A stretch of 64,000 nt of DNA, taken from NCBI GenBank assembly GCA_029948255.1, contig JALIZF010001311.1, positions 1-64,000 on the forward strand, written 5' to 3'. The position numbers and the translations under genes are program-made. This document shows, piece after piece, positions 39,286 through 54,600 of this stretch. A model generated the notes under the pieces. It searched no databases. It was not told the DNA's origin and saw only the letters and a program-made list of their open reading frames with translations. Source of the stretch: Telmatactis stephensoni. Lineage: Eukaryota; Cnidaria; Anthozoa; Actiniaria; Isophelliidae. The first letter of the stretch is position 1, and every line of letters begins with the position of its first letter.

Positions 39286-42200
39286 AAGTATTTTGGTTCG
39301 CCTGATCTTTTTGGTTTGTACCTTTTGTTGTCATGATTTCATATAGTGGTTTTCAATTCCCGTGACATCCCAGGGGGAGGGGTGCGGGATGAACGTCGAT
39401 CGATTTCAGGCAAGCAATAAACACGGCGACCTCGTTGACCAATCAAAACTGAAAGTCTGACAGAATCTACTTTCCTATTGGCCGACAACAACAATGGTAA
39501 GACCAGTGATCCACCTGATTAAGGGGGAGGGGAGAGTCTAGGTTTAGGCCCTCACCTAAAAGAACCCTAGACTCGAGGGGGCTCCGGTCCATCCAGTTTT
39601 GAGTCAGAAATATGTGTTTCGGTTTACAAAATAGTTTTTTAGGTTACAGTATTATTATTCAGTATTTGGATTTGCCACTCAGAGCCAAACATACCAGCGG
39701 CCTGACTATTTTCTGAGACTGAGTTCCCCCAATTCTTCATGTGTGGTGGGGGTGAGAAGGCATCAAGGCATCATCCTCTCGTCAGGCTGTGAAGAAGGGG
39801 CGAGTACAGTAACCACAGATAGATAGGATACACCCAAACTAGTTTACATAAATAGTTGGTCTTAATTATCGTGGAACGTTCGAGATTAGACAGATTAACT
39901 TTGGTCAATTTCAAATGGTTGGAATTATCAGTCTTATCGTCACGAAATAATTTGGATGTGAAGGTGTGGTGTAAGGTACATGAAAAGTTTGTAATTTGAA
40001 CAGTATGATTTTTATTCTACAATTTGTTTACTGAGGAATATCTGGAAATCTCACTTTAAGTATAAGTAATGTAGGAGTACGAGTTTTTTCTCTTAGCTGC
40101 ACTAAATAATTGATTGTTTAAATCATGGAATAATATTATCAAGGAAATGTTCTTAAAAGTATAATACATTATTAACAAAGTTTTTCCGTGTCATTGAAAT
40201 CCCTAAATAGCTCTATCAAGCGTATATATTCTAAGGCACGAAGCTTAAGACTCCTCGACTCATTGTGCTAAATTTTTTCTCCAAAGACTTTCAAAATATG
40301 TGTCATATTAGAGTGTAAATAACTGTATCTTTCAACCAATCATACTTAAATTAATAAGGGTAAAGAGCTTTTTAAAAATGGATGAAATTTTGGCAAACCA
40401 GAAACACAAGTAATGAGATATAAAAAATAGTTTTGATTGAGTTTCAATCAAATTCATATTGCACAAAATTGTCAATATTATTTCTTTTGGAACGTTTTTG
40501 TACCAGACCTGTTATCCCTACTTCGATTAATCCTCTTATATAACTCCTGCCTGATCTTTACAAACTCCGTGCAATACTAGTTCTTTGTTTTTCTACATAG
40601 TTAGCCACTTGTAGCTGCTAAGTACTATTTTCCCCCTCATTTTGTTTGGATAATAGAATTGCCATTATTGATCAGTGGATGAAAACACTTTTTTCGGCTA
40701 ATAGCAAACATTGGATTAACTATTCAGTTATTTTGATTATTAAATTGCTGAAAATTTCTTTATTAATTAGAAGGAATTGAAGTCCAAAGAATAAAGTCTT
40801 CAAAAATCCATCAAAAGAAATATAAAGTTGTGAAAACACTCAAACTTTTTTTTGTAGGATCATGTTTGGAGTATTATTTAGCTTTAAGCAAAACTTTGCC
40901 AAGACAAAAAAGTGCCCCAACTGGGGCTTTACCCGTTTGTGGTTAGTGATTGCTAGAAACCTTCTCCATAAAATGCATATTTGTCTTAACTCTTAAAAAA
41001 TTTCTTTTCGTAGAAAACTATTCCCTTCTGCTTCAAAAAGAGCAAACGGTTTCTCCATTGACACCAAGTAACAATATTTTTTTGTTCCGTGATTAAAGTC
41101 GGAGATAAAAGATTTTGTAATCAATCAAAACAAGCCGTACAAATGATTTGCTCAAATCGCCAGCCCAACGCACCAACCTTGCTTGCACCCCGCAGGTTTG
41201 CGACTCACCACAAACAATATTCGTGGCTCGAAACACAACTCTTATTTACTTGAGTCCTGTTTTATTCATGGGGAGTGTGTCAGTGAATAGCTGTTCTCGT
41301 CCAGTTCTGGCCAACTGCTCTATCGTCTGATTTGGAGCTATACTGTGAAGTTGTTGAGAAACGGAGTTAAGCTCTCGTCGCATCAAACGATTGCCACCGG
41401 TACGTATACCTTTTGAAAGTATTTTGAATGCGAAAGTAATTTTGTTGGTAAATATGATAACAGCTAGTTTTTAAGAAATTTTGATGGTATTTTCTGGAAA
41501 AATTCACAAAGACCGTGAAAGCGCGGTCTTAGGGTGTTTCGAAGTGGATATGTATCATTTGTTTTTACCCGTAACTTCGTTACATTCATAAAATGATACG
41601 CAAGCAATACAATTCACCTGCTTTCAATTTTTATGTGAAACAAACATTTAGCAGGAAGTTTGATAGGAATCAAATAACGGTATAGCACTACCTTTTACCA
41701 TGTATTTCGTCTTGACTACACGTTTATAATTTATTGAGCAAACTCTTCTAATGGCCTAATAGATCCGCTCAATTCACTGGCTCGAACTACTGAAACCGAC
41801 GGCTCTAAAAGATGCTACAGAAGTGACTTATTTAGGTCTGAAAGCGATTATTTTGTGCAAATTTCAGTGTTAAGTCACACATTAATTGTTTTACTAGGGG
41901 ATTGGTGTAGAGGTGCAAAGCCCGTCCTTGTTGACTGTGATTTAACACCTGAATTATGCACCGAGGTAACAGATGTAGCAGTCCTAACTTTCGCCGACAT
42001 TCTTTAGGATACTTAAATAATTTACTTGTACAGGAAGTTCTATGCTTCCGGCTAGATTCTCTTAAGGGTGTAGGTTTTTAGTAGAGGCTATGGGATAGAA
42101 GAACTTGCGGTTTGAAGAAAAATTGGAACGCTATGTTTGCCTGTACAGAAGGTAAATTGCTTACTCAGTGCATAATTCAAGAAAGCACTGAACTCATAGC

Positions 42201-45200
42201 CATAGTTTATTAATGATTTGAAGGCTATTCATATTGTTGTTCTTTCATCTTTTATAATTTCTGAACGGGGTATTTTTGTGCTTCATACTATGTGTTTATG
42301 ACCGAGTTGTTTAAGCTTAACTCGGCTTAGGTACACAGCGTTTCTTGTGCCCAAATTAAGAATAAAGTAGTAGAAAATTGGAACACAGAGGGGAAAACTT
42401 TATACATGCAGGGGATTAGGACTGATCCTAAAGAAAATATTTCAAAAATCATATAAAAAGAGGTAGATTTTCTTCTTCAAGAGTTCAGAATACTGGAATT
42501 ACCGCAAACATATATTATTACGGTAAAACATATTGCAGTGGTAATCAAGGCGTTAGTCAGTCTTGGGGGATTATTCGTTAAGTCAAGCGATACTTGAATA
42601 ACGTATATTTATTACAAATACCAGTGGATTAGGTCTTTTGAAGCTTTAGAAGCAAGCAGTAGCTAAAGATATCAAGTAAAAGATAAATAAAACAAATTCC
42701 AGAACTTTTTGTTTGCTTATGTTACACCGGTTGCCGATGAATAATTAAACAAAATCGTTTTCAGCCTTGATATTAACATATTCAACTTATAGAACCTTTC
42801 CAGTCAACTGATTTGGGACGCCTAATCTCTAAGAAACTGAACATTTCTCGGAGCAAAATTTCAACCGATACATTTAGTGATAGTGTTGATTTTAGATTTA
42901 CTTTTTTATACCTTTATTTTCGCCGGAGGAGCATTTGATTTGCACATCAATAGAAAGTTAACAGTGGGACACCTGCGTATCTACAGAAGTCATATTTGAA
43001 GCATATCATAAAAAGAAAAAATCTCCAGATACGAGTAATGAAAATGAAGCTAATTTTAATAACCTGGAAGCTGGCAAGGTCATATAGTTCTAAACTGCCT
43101 CTCAAGTTAATGATTCAGTGATGCAAGGGATTACAACTATCCCAATTTTGCACTGAATTTGTTAGATTTCTTTATTGAAACTAACACTCTAGGAGTCATA
43201 TTCACACGTCAATCGGAGAGATAAATTTCAGACCATAAAGCAATTTTTTGTAGAGATAAGATATTTGTTTGGAGTTGTGACCAAGCCATATTTGGACATC
43301 ACCACTAGCATGTACACCTGTTCTACCAGTAATAACGACCATTTTTAACTGTCTTTCTCTTTATATTTCTCGACTTAAACAGACACAGCAAATCTAATGA
43401 AAAAAGGAAGGAAGAAAGAAACAGTTGATATGATAGATTTTTTTTATTAGAAAACTGCTTTTTCAGTACGTTGTGCCGCGACACTCATATATAATCAATA
43501 TATATATCTAGCCATCGATTTAACCCAAAAACTAACACGGTATTTTTTATAAACATTCCCGAAAAAGTCACAAAAATACATTATCATAATAACCAAATTA
43601 TTGTCTTGGAGGTGAGACTGTTTTCTGATTGCAAGTTTAGTTGTGTGGCTCCAAGTAATTGTTGTAGTGATTTTCCCGCCTTTAAACACCTCGAGCTCTA
43701 CAAGCAGCCGCTGCTTGGTGACAATCGTAGGCTCGGTAATTTAGTTCGTCCCAGTTTCGTAAACGCGTTCTTGATCATTCAGTAAATTTTTTATCCCGTA
43801 GCGGCTGAAATTTTGATAAAGTAAACGTCGAAAATAATGGAGTCCTTTTTAATTTATTCAGTTTTATTTATCAAGAAAAGTTTGATAAAGTAAAGAAAAA
43901 TAACCATGATATATTTAGTTTGCTCTCTTCCTTTCCTCGAAGGTTTTTCTTCGGGTCCTCAAGTTTTCCTCCCTCAGTAAAAACGAACTAGTAAGCTGAG
44001 AGTTGTATAGAATATTAGAAATAGTGGTAGTGTGTGTGAGAGTACAGTTTCATCAAGAGCGAACTTTCTAACTGCGGCTTGTTCGTCTAAATTGCATGGG
44101 CAGTAGGATAGAACGGCCCTGAGAACGAGATTGGTTCGAGTACAGTCTAGTGTCTCCCAATTAGTACGCAAGTGCAAGAAAACACTTAAATAAGCAGTTC
44201 TTATTATCATAGATTATTGCGTCAATGATGGCAGTGCTAAAGGCTCGGAAAGTTCCTCGGTTTTTTTTGTTTTTTTTTTTAACGTTTTGTTATAAAACAA
44301 CAAATAACTCAGCCATTTCAGTTTGAATTAATATTGATTTGGTATTTTGATAGTTAAATCAACAAAACGCTTGATTGTTTTCAGTAATTTATTCCTTAGG
44401 AAAACCTTCAGTAAACTAGTTGGGTCTACGTTGGAGTGCAATAAGAAATGAATGAAAATTTGCATCACCGTATAACTAGTAAGACAGTACTTAATTACTG
44501 ATGTTTCGAGCCTAAGCAGTTCGTCGTAGTACTGAAAATCATTGTCAGTAAACTGAGAGAGTACTCTCTTTTTATACGATATAATTATAGACTTCCATTT
44601 ATTTCTGACCACTTTTAATATTGCTGAGTTTCTTATTGAACTGTGTAGGTATTTGGACAAAGCACCAAATTAATCAACAAGAAATTCAGCGATATTAGTA
44701 AGAAATATGTGTAACATTGTACTTGCCGGCCTGCATACAGTTAAAACATCTTTTTTCATTATTAATAGCTTATTTGTCATGCGCTTGTCTTGTTTTCATC
44801 TTGGTGTAGCTTTTGTACGTCACCGTATCTTGATTATAAATACTCAAGTCGTTCAAAACATAGTTGGTATTGTTTAAATTGATAAATGGTCTCTAAGGAC
44901 AGCGAGACAAATGAATGGAGCAATTGTCTTGAAATTACTAGAGTAGTAGAAATGATTGAAAACAGGGTAGGATAATCAGACGACGATGATGAGTTTGTTA
45001 GGCGCCTAGCGCAGAACTACTGTTGAGAGAAGCTTGGTAAGTTGGTAAATTTTTGACTGTGTTTTTTTAATTTAGACATCGAAGATAATAGAGTTGACTA
45101 AAGAACTCTACAAATGGCTCTGCTCTACAACAAATTAGCACTGAGCTCTACCTTGCTTTAGCCATAGAAATAGTTTACCATGTGTCAAAATTTCTTTTTC

Positions 45201-46914
45201 TTTTGAAAATCCTAGGATCGAATTCTAACGGGTATTTTGATAGATACGTAAAGTTACGTAGAGTTAAGCCTGCAGCTGGTTACGTTCCCAATTATTCTAC
45301 TAAATCAAGATTTTATTGTTGTAACGTTTTGGTCGAATTTTCCATTAGCACTCAGTTAAAGTCTTTATATTAACGCGTTTAAGGACTCCAGTACTTCAAA
45401 CATCTCATAATGATTGACATAATGATTCAGGCATCAACAAGAATCTGTTCACCAAAAAGTGACGATTTTTAATTCGTTCCTTTTCTTCTGTGGAAATCAT
45501 ATTTGGGCAGTCTATTTTGCATGGTGTTTGGAGGTTCGCAAAATTTCACCTCGGCTTCAAAAACTGAGATTATGTAGGATATTTAGCAATTTGATAACAA
45601 AAACTTGGAAGCCAAGTAGTGAGTCAATTAACACCCAACTTTGAAAAGAATCTCCAGACCAAATCACCTGTTCGAAAAAGCGTAACAAAAGAGAAAAAAG
45701 ATAATAAACAATCAACAAGACGTACATGACTCGTTAAAACTGAAGATAGGAGCAATTTTACTGATTTCGAAAAACAGTAGCTTGTTTTGTATCGAACTTC
45801 TCTTGTATCAAGACAAATGGATCACAAAGCTAACGATAACCGTGCTCTTATCCACTAAAAAAACGGGTGAATTTTAGGCACTAGTTAGTGAATACCTAGA
45901 AATAATTGCTAAATTGACACTTGTTCTAAGAAGAAAAAAACGCTGTTAGTGCTGATTCCTACAAGAAAATGGGTAGTTTCGTGGTTTAATATTAACGAAA
46001 CTAGAAATACTGCATTAAAAACTAAAAATTATGGTACAATTGCATTAGCCGTGCTATTGCAAAAAGCTGTCACAATCCCAAATTCGAGGTAGCCTTTGCA
46101 ATACATATCTTTTATGATATTTTTTGTTTTATTGTACCCCTTGCATCCATGTTTCCAGCTTACGAAGGAACAAAAGATAGTTATAATTACTGTAAGGGAA
46201 ATACGATTTCGTATCAGAATTTTGGGTCGTTTGATTTCTATTTTCTAAAAGTAACTTAGGTGGTTGATTGAATAATTGAATTGATGAGAGCACACATCAG
46301 GGATGGAAAACTTCATCTCTCCGTCATTGTTGGAAAATAATATCCTTCATTGCAACCAGACACTTGTCGCGACTCAAGCAATAATGTTTTGTCTGCAGAC
46401 CAAAATAGACCCCTTTCAGTCCTTGATTCTGCGTTGAATTTGGAAGGAAAAAAACAAATAACTTTTATTTTTGTCATTAATGATTTCTCGTGCAAAACAT
46501 TATTGTTTTGTCTTCCAAAACGGAACCAAAATGGAATTGATTTCAATGGCTCTGCAGTTACTGATAGAATATTTGAATGTTTTATCCTTCTATTTCTAAT
46601 GCTTTTCCTTTTCCTGTCTTCCCTAATTTTTGCCGTCGATCCCTTCTTTCTCCTTCTGTTCCTTATCAACCTTTTTTCTTCATTTCTTGCCATTCCATTC
46701 CTTTTCCGCTATATATCCTCTATATAACCTTTTTGATTTTGTTTATTTAATTTGTTGTAATAGTAAAGTAAAGTAAAGCGAACATATTCATTTTTCTGAC
46801 GTCGATAACTCGTGACAATTTGAGTAACTAATAAACTTGAGGTCGACGGTGCGTTCATTTTACTCCCCTCTCTCCATCAGTGCTCCGTTTTAAGGGTATT
46901 TAAAGCTACTTAAG
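39286..46914. other. Gene-poor region between the two receptors, second part
   Basis: AT-rich DNA with only short random open frames. I see no exon with convincing splice sites and protein-like content, no RNA gene and no clear transposon ends. Confidence 0.5.
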
Positions 46915-47080
46915 TAAGTAAGTAAGTAAGTAACTTTTATTTAAACACGGCTTTAAGACAGCTGTCTTAAAGCTACACAGAAAGGAAAGAAGTTGAAACA
47001 AAGATGTGAGATCCGGGGATCGAACTCTGGACCTCTTCGGAGACACTAGTATTTACATGCATGCTATGCATCCAATCCGT
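46915..47080 (-). repeat. Candidate tRNA-derived SINE
   Basis: On the minus strand, GAGTTCGATCCCC resembles a Pol III B box, about 45 bp after a possible A-box-like segment. The sequence ends in a simple TTAC/GTAA repeat (46916-46934), like a SINE tail. A functional tRNA fold could not be drawn. Confidence 0.4.
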
Positions 47081-47169
47081 AGAAATGTTGATAGGGAATT
47101 TCATTTGTTAATCTTCTGAGATGTAATGTTCTATGGTTTTTACAGTGACGGCGTTGATTAGCTAATACA

Positions 47170-50100
47170 ATGATGGATCGACAGTTGAAAGCAGTGTTTC
47201 TTCTGTCATTGTTGTACATAGTTCATCTATCTACTGCAGACATCGACAAAAGGTTGGTATAATGTATGAAGTTCTGCTTATACTTCAACTACAATCAAGT
47301 TAATGAAATCAAACCAACGAACGAACCAACAAACAAACACACGAACGAACGAACGTACCAATGAAATCGCCCCATGTAAACGAATCCGGAATCCACCATT
47401 TTTTTTTTTTTTTTTTTTTTTGATTTTGGAATCTGGAATCTAGTACTTGGAATCCAGCGCTAAGAATGCAGAATTCAGGTTACACTGGGATCCGGAATCC
47501 ACCTTCTTTGGAATACCGAATCCTGCAGCTCCCTTACCATCAGTAAGGCATTATAATTCTTCAGTATACCAAATCTACGTTTATTTTAGGGGGTTAAAAC
47601 CGAACTATAAATTTCGAGCAAGCTATCTAGCCATGAAAAAATATCCTACAAAATCAGCTACCAATAAAACAGCAGTCAATTCATACGCTGTAACTAACCA
47701 AAACCCTCATAATTTTCAGTTCTCAAATCAACCAGAAAGCAATCGTTCTGAACCACTTTACCGTAAGATTTTTGGCGATCTGTTTGCTCTCCCTTCGCGC
47801 TCGCAAATTCTAGCATTTACACTATACATAACTAACAAAAAACCAGCCATTTCAAACTCCTTTACAAGCTAATTAGTGTATTATTGCTTTCAATTGGTCT
47901 TTGTCGAGTGGCTTGCACCTTGTGCCCGCAAGAAGAAGAAGAAGAGAAGAGAGGCTCGCGCTTCGCGCGCTCGCAAAAGCTTTATCAGTAATTTTATCGG
48001 TAATGATCTTATGATAAATGCCACGAAATGTAGAACTGTTATATATCGGTACTATATGACTAAATATATCGTCACATAATAATATAGACAAGGCGCAAAA
48101 CTGAAAAAGTCGATCGCAAAAAGTGCAGAAGGCATTTTGGGGTAGAGGGTGGTAACATAACTATTCTAAACTAATTTTTCATGCTGAATCCGAATATGAC
48201 TGTTACCAAGACGTATTCTGCTATCTTATATGTGTAAATGACGTATTTTGTGAATTGCTACAGTCATTTCATACTAACGGCTTTTTCATGTAATTCCAAA
48301 AGTTCCCAAACTTAAAAGCAATTACCATAGCTGGAAAGAGCATATCAAAATCAGTAAAACTGTGAAGTTTGAAGGATATAAGTTGAAAAATCAAGGAGAT
48401 ACGAATTTTCAAAGATCGAAATTTGCTTGTATCTCTTGCATAACTGTAAGTGTTTTCATACAAAATTTCGTTTTTTGAAAATTCGTATCTCCTTGATTTT
48501 TCAACTGATATCCTTCAAGCTTCACAGTTTTACTGATTTTGATGTGCTCTTTCCAGCTATGGTAATTGTTTTTAAGTTTGGGAACTTTTGGAATTACATT
48601 AAAAAGCCGTTAGTATGAAATGACTGTAGCAAGTCACAAAATACGTCATTTACACGTATAAGATTGCAGAATACGTCTTGGTAACAGTCATATTCGCATT
48701 CAGCATGAAAAATCGGTTTAGAATAGTTATGTTACCAGCCTCTACCCCAAAATTCCTCCAGGTATCTGATTTTTAGAAAATGCGCCTTGTCTAATAGATC
48801 TTCCATTCAATTCAACAGACCGTGGTTTTATTTTTGATAAACTTTGGTAGAGAAATATCACTGAAACTGGCACGAAAAACAATATCGTGCAAGGGCTTAG
48901 TGAGCTAAAAAATATCTGGAAGCACGTGAGGTTTGAAACTAGAATGCGAGCGTTCTGTAAACTAAACCCCCATTATGCACAAAGGGTCCGCCCATTTAAC
49001 TTAATACAAAAGAGTTCCAAATAAGGTCATTTTTGGTGATTTTCGCGCAACCATAAACTTGATACGTAAGTCTTAACCAGTGCTTAGTGCGCATGATATT
49101 TTGAAAACAATTATAACAAGAATAAAAGAAAATAATGGCTATAATTTCCAGGCCAAAGCATAATCTGGAAAATAATAATAATAATAATGATAAAAGAAAT
49201 AGAATCCGGAATCCAGCCTTTCGAATCCAGCATCATTCCAGAATCCAGCATCATTCCAGAATCCAGCATCATTCCAGAATCCAGCATCATTCCAGAATCC
49301 AGCATCATTCCAGAATCCAGCATCATTCCAGAATCCAGCATCACTCCAGAATCCAGCATCATTCCAGAATCCAGCATCATTCCAGAATCCAGCATCATTC
49401 CAGAATCCAGCATCATTCCAGAATCCAGCATCATTCCAGAATCCAGCATCACTCCAGAATCCAGCATCACTCCAGAATCCAGCATCACTCCAGAATCCAG
49501 CATCACTCCAGAATCCAGCATCATTCCAGAATCCAGCATCACTCCAGAATCCAGCATCATTCCAGAATCCAGCATCATTCCAGAATCCAGCATCATTCCA
49601 GAATCCAGCATCATTCCAGAATCCAGCATCACTCCAGAATCCAGCATCACTCCAGAATCCAGCATCATTCCAGAATCCAGCATCACTCCAGAATCCAGCA
49701 TCACTCCAGAATCCAGCATCATTCCAGAATCCAGCATCATTCCAGAATCCAGCATCACTCCAGAATCCAGCATCATTCCAGAATCCAGCATCACTCCAGA
49801 ATCCAGCATCATTCCAGAATCCAGCATCATTCCAGAATCCAGCATCATTCCAGAATCCAGCATCACTCCAGAATCCCTTACATGGGGCGAAATGAAACAA
49901 CGAGAGAACTAACGAACGATAAACGAACTAACGAACGATAAACGAACTAACGAACGATAAACGAACTAACGAACGATAAACGAACTAACGAACGATAAAC
50001 GAACGAACTAACGATAAACGAACGAACTAACGATAAACAAACTAACGAACGATAAACGAACTAACGAACGATAAACGAACTAACGAACGATAAACGAACT

Positions 50101-51582
50101 AACGAACGATAAACGAACGAACTAACGATAAACAAACTACGAACGGACGAATGAACGAACGGTATCATCCAAGAATAAACTTAATTACAATCACAATAAT
50201 TAGAACATAAATAATTTATTAATTGTAGTCATAATAGTATTATTGAAGATTAGACAGTTTGAAATGCTGTTAATTTCATTTAATCCTCTAACTCCTCAGC
50301 GAGAGAGCCTCGGTCAACATGAACGGAACTATCTCGACAAGAATCATTGTATTCTTTTGTTTGATGATTTTTAGGGAAACTGAGTCAATAGAAGAATATG
50401 CTGAGTCTATGATAGAAGCTAAAAATCTCTCTGATTTTATTAACAACGCTATTAAAAGCCACGATAAAAAAGTGAGGCCCAATGCTGGAGGTAAGGTTTT
50501 ATATTATCCATCCATCCATAATTTCTTCCATCCATCTTTCCAAATATCTCTATTTCATTGATATAGCCAAGAACATTTACCGATAAAGGAGAAGATAGTC
50601 CAAAAATCAAACGGAAAAAAAGAGTTATTAAATTATTCAATATTATTCAAGAATTATTCAATTAATTTTTCTTTCTCTCTTCCGTTTTCATTCTTTCGTT
50701 TCTCCTTTCATTTAACTTTTTTCTTTTGTGTTCTGACTTAAACTTTCTTTATAAAAGCATATTTTCTATTCTTAGTAAGATTTTATTTTTCATCGATGTT
50801 CAACAACATAATTTGTTGAAGTGTATGGCCTTCGGTAAGAACTGTTTAATTGTCAAACGCATAAAAGACTATAGACAATTGAAAAAAGGAAATAAAAATG
50901 TCAAAAAGAAAAAACATCAGCTAACTTCTATTAGCAAATGTAATACCACCAAAAGAAAATATTATTTACACCATGTAAGCTTAAGGCGGTTTTATCCATT
51001 CTGATAACTACGCAGCTGCCAAAGATTCATATAAAAAACTTGAATCTGGTTAAAGCAAGATTTTACTGAGGATTTCTTGATATTTTCCCGAACGACATCA
51101 AGGAGTAATACCGTGTGGAAACAAAACTAATTGCTTTGGTATGGATCATACAAAACACTCGAACAATACGATTTTTGACACTGAACTGAATTTGAAGAAA
51201 AGTTTAAAGATATAACTGCGCTAAAGAGATAAAATGACCGCTTGTGAAACAATATTCTTTACATCATGTAAGCTTAAGGCGGTTTTATCCATTCTGATAA
51301 CTACGCAGCTGCCAAAGATTCATATAAAAACTTGAATCTGGTTAAAGCAAGATTTTACTGAGGATTTCTTGATATTTTCCCGAACGACATCAAGGAGTAA
51401 TACTGTGGAAACAAAACTAATTGCTTTGGTATGGATCATAAAAAAACACTCGAACAATACGATTTTTGACACTGAATTGAATTTGAAGAAAAGTTTAAAG
51501 ATACAAAGAGATAAAATGACCGCTTGTGATACATAAGGGAAAGTCTAGCCCAGGTGAAAAGGTTTTCATTGGAATAAAAGTG

Positions 51583-51613
<31 letters not shown>

Positions 51614-54600
51614 AAGAACTAATTAAGTTTAGAGTTGCTATTCTACGGAATTTGTAGCTGGTGTTACTTAAATACATCAATTAAAATGTTTTCATAAAAT
51701 CTGTAAACACTTCTTAATTGTGAATTTTAACCAACACTGAATTTGTCTACCAATTTTGGGGGCTTAAATTCTAGTATTAGTGAAAAAACTATTCAGCTGA
51801 TAAAAGCACTTAAAGGTTAATTCATGAATTTTAAATCTTACCTTTGTTTTCGAAAATAATTACCGAATCTTCACTTCGATTCCTCAAACTCCAAATCGGA
51901 CTTACTCAGCAGTTCAAGGAGACAGTTTCATTACAAAATTTACAGCTTTTCTCCACTTTTTCACAGCTAATTCGTTGTTTTGATAAATACTCATAAAGAA
52001 CCAGTTATAAGGGATAAAAATCACACTTAGAAAGGAGCAAACTTTGCACTTGTGGAAAGACTGGAATTAAGATGCGGCTTGAAATGGCAAAACAAACAAA
52101 AAACATAAACAAAAACAAAAAACCCCTACGTAATCTAAGTTTGTCCAATCAGGACACAGGATTAACAGCCAATCAGAATACATACTTGCCAACCAATCAG
52201 AATACATGAAAACATGGTCTTCAAATGACTGATTATCGTATTCATGTGATTATTTTTTCTCTTTTAAAAATGCGTTTTTACACGTAAATTAACGTTTACT
52301 TGTACTGGGCATACAGTTTGATAATAAACATAGCGTTTTCATGCCTTTTTCTGGAGGTATATTTGCTTTATAACTTTTTTCATTTCTTTTCTTTTAGGAC
52401 CTTCAGTTATTGTCCAAGTTGAATTCAAGGTTGTCTCTTTTGGTGAAATAAAGGAAGCCGAAATGGTGAGATATCCGCGCTCAAAGACATTTTGGATTTA
52501 CCCTGCATAGCTGACTGCAGCGTATGATAACTATTTATCTCAATCGTTATTAGATATATTCTATGGATATTTTCTTCCGTCAATGGTGGTATGATCCTCG
52601 ATTCGCTCACAACTATAGCAAACCATTCACCATGGCTGCCGATGCTACTCAGTTATTGTGGACACCAGACACATATTTTTGGAACGTTAAATCAGCCAAA
52701 TACCATAGAGTTACAAGAGAGAACATGAGAGTCATGATTAACCCCGATGGAAAGATTTATTTCAGCACAAGGTAAATACTATGTAATAATTTGATGACGT
52801 CATTAAATCTTTTTACGCGCCCTCTGATTGGTTGAAATGAATCGCTTACCGAACGCGTGCTGTGGCCATATCAAAGCCATGCTGCCAATAAGCACTCACA
52901 ATTTCCGTACCGTGCCGTGTTCGTGCGTTATTCACAGTAGTCATACGAAACTCAACGGGTTGTGGTGAAGCTGGATAACATTCCTCGTCCTCCGAGGGTG
53001 CAAGGACCCGACTCGAGAGGGTGGCGGTCTTAATTTTGATGGTTTTATTTTGTTTATAGGATCACTTTAAGCGCACAATGTGACATGGACCTACGACTGT
53101 ATCCAATGGATATCCAGGACTGTCCTCTTATTATAGAAAGCTGTAAGTACACTTAATATAATAACTGGTATATTAAACCCTCTCTGATTGATCAAGAACC
53201 GTGTGTGATAAAAGTACAGACGCACAGATGACGTCCATCACAGAAAATAGACAGTTGATAAATATTATATAAAACAAATCGATTCCATCTTCCCGTGCGT
53301 CTGTGCCCTAATAGATGCACCGTAATACGTCAGAATTAAGTCGTCGCATTTTGTGTCATATGCATGTTCAGAGTAGCAGATGTTAATGACGTACGGCTGG
53401 TTGGAACTCGCACTATAGTCCAGTCATCCTGTGAAATTTGGGGGGGTGGGGTTCAAACAAATTGCAACAGAATTTTTTTCAATGTTATTGAACCAAGATA
53501 AGTGACCTAAGCAACATACTAAAAGTCCCAAAAAATTCTATCGGTGGAACATGGTGAAAAACGACTTTGAAATTACGAACTTTCACCACAGGAAGCCCAT
53601 CAGTTCAAAAAAATTATTGTTTTATAACAAATTTATTTTCACAATTTTTCTCTTTGGGATTTTGTCTCTTTTGTCCTTTAAAAAGCAGTAGAATTAAAAA
53701 TCCGAAAAGTTTTATAATTTTGAGTGATAAAAAGTAGGAATTTAATTGTCTTCACGTTCCTGATACCACAGGAACCCCAATTACCCAAAAAACGCTTTAT
53801 ATACTTTTTTATGGGGAAAGACAGGTTAAGATGATTACTTTAACAAAAATAATACAGAGTAAAGAAGTTAATTAGACATTCCAAAGACTCACAGTTGCCA
53901 TCAGGTGGACGTAGCAGTCAATTATCATGAGAAATTGGCGCCCAGGCCGACTCCGATTAGTCTAGTAACGCCTGATGATTTTTCTCGCTACACTCGACTT
54001 TCTGTAAGTTTTCAAGTAACTTTCCTGTTTGATTTGCTGTTTTTAATCGTTAATGGTGAGTATATAAATTCAGTGAAATAGCCATTAATTCAACTAGCTT
54101 TCTGTTGTACTGAAAGTCTTCTTTTTTGCTGAATTTGTTCTACTAGTTCAATCCGAATCGATTAAGACCATCATGTACGGTACGTAGCATAGCTTATAGC
54201 AGCACTGGCCAGCTCTGAGATGAAAAGATGTGTCTTCTGTAATGAGGAATTAGCCAATGAACAAACAGTAGTTTTAGGTCAGAAGGGAGTTGATGGCATT
54301 AAAAAAGTTGGAAATGGACAAATTCACGTGGAGGTTGGTCAAATCGTCCACACTTCATGTCGCCGTAATTTCTGTCGCCCTGGGCCATGCAAATCAGTAA
54401 CAATACAACCTGAGAATCCAAATACCTGTGCTTTGTCGAGTCGACGTTCCACCAAGCCGCGATTTAATTTCAACCAACATTGTTTCTTGTGTGGACAATC
54501 AGCCAAATATGACGGTAGGAAAAAGGGGTTTGAAGTAATACCAGTGCGAACTGCCGACTTCCAAAAGTCCATATATTGCACTTGTAAAGAAAGAAATGAT

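Noticed and set aside
46313..46727. Opposed 125- and 126-codon open frames
   Set aside because: No recognised motif, splice signals or codon pattern; they overlap on opposite strands.
49111..49941. Four long overlapping open frames on both strands
   Set aside because: All arise from the 18-bp minisatellite, whose unit is a multiple of three without stops. The six-residue repeats have no splice or start support.
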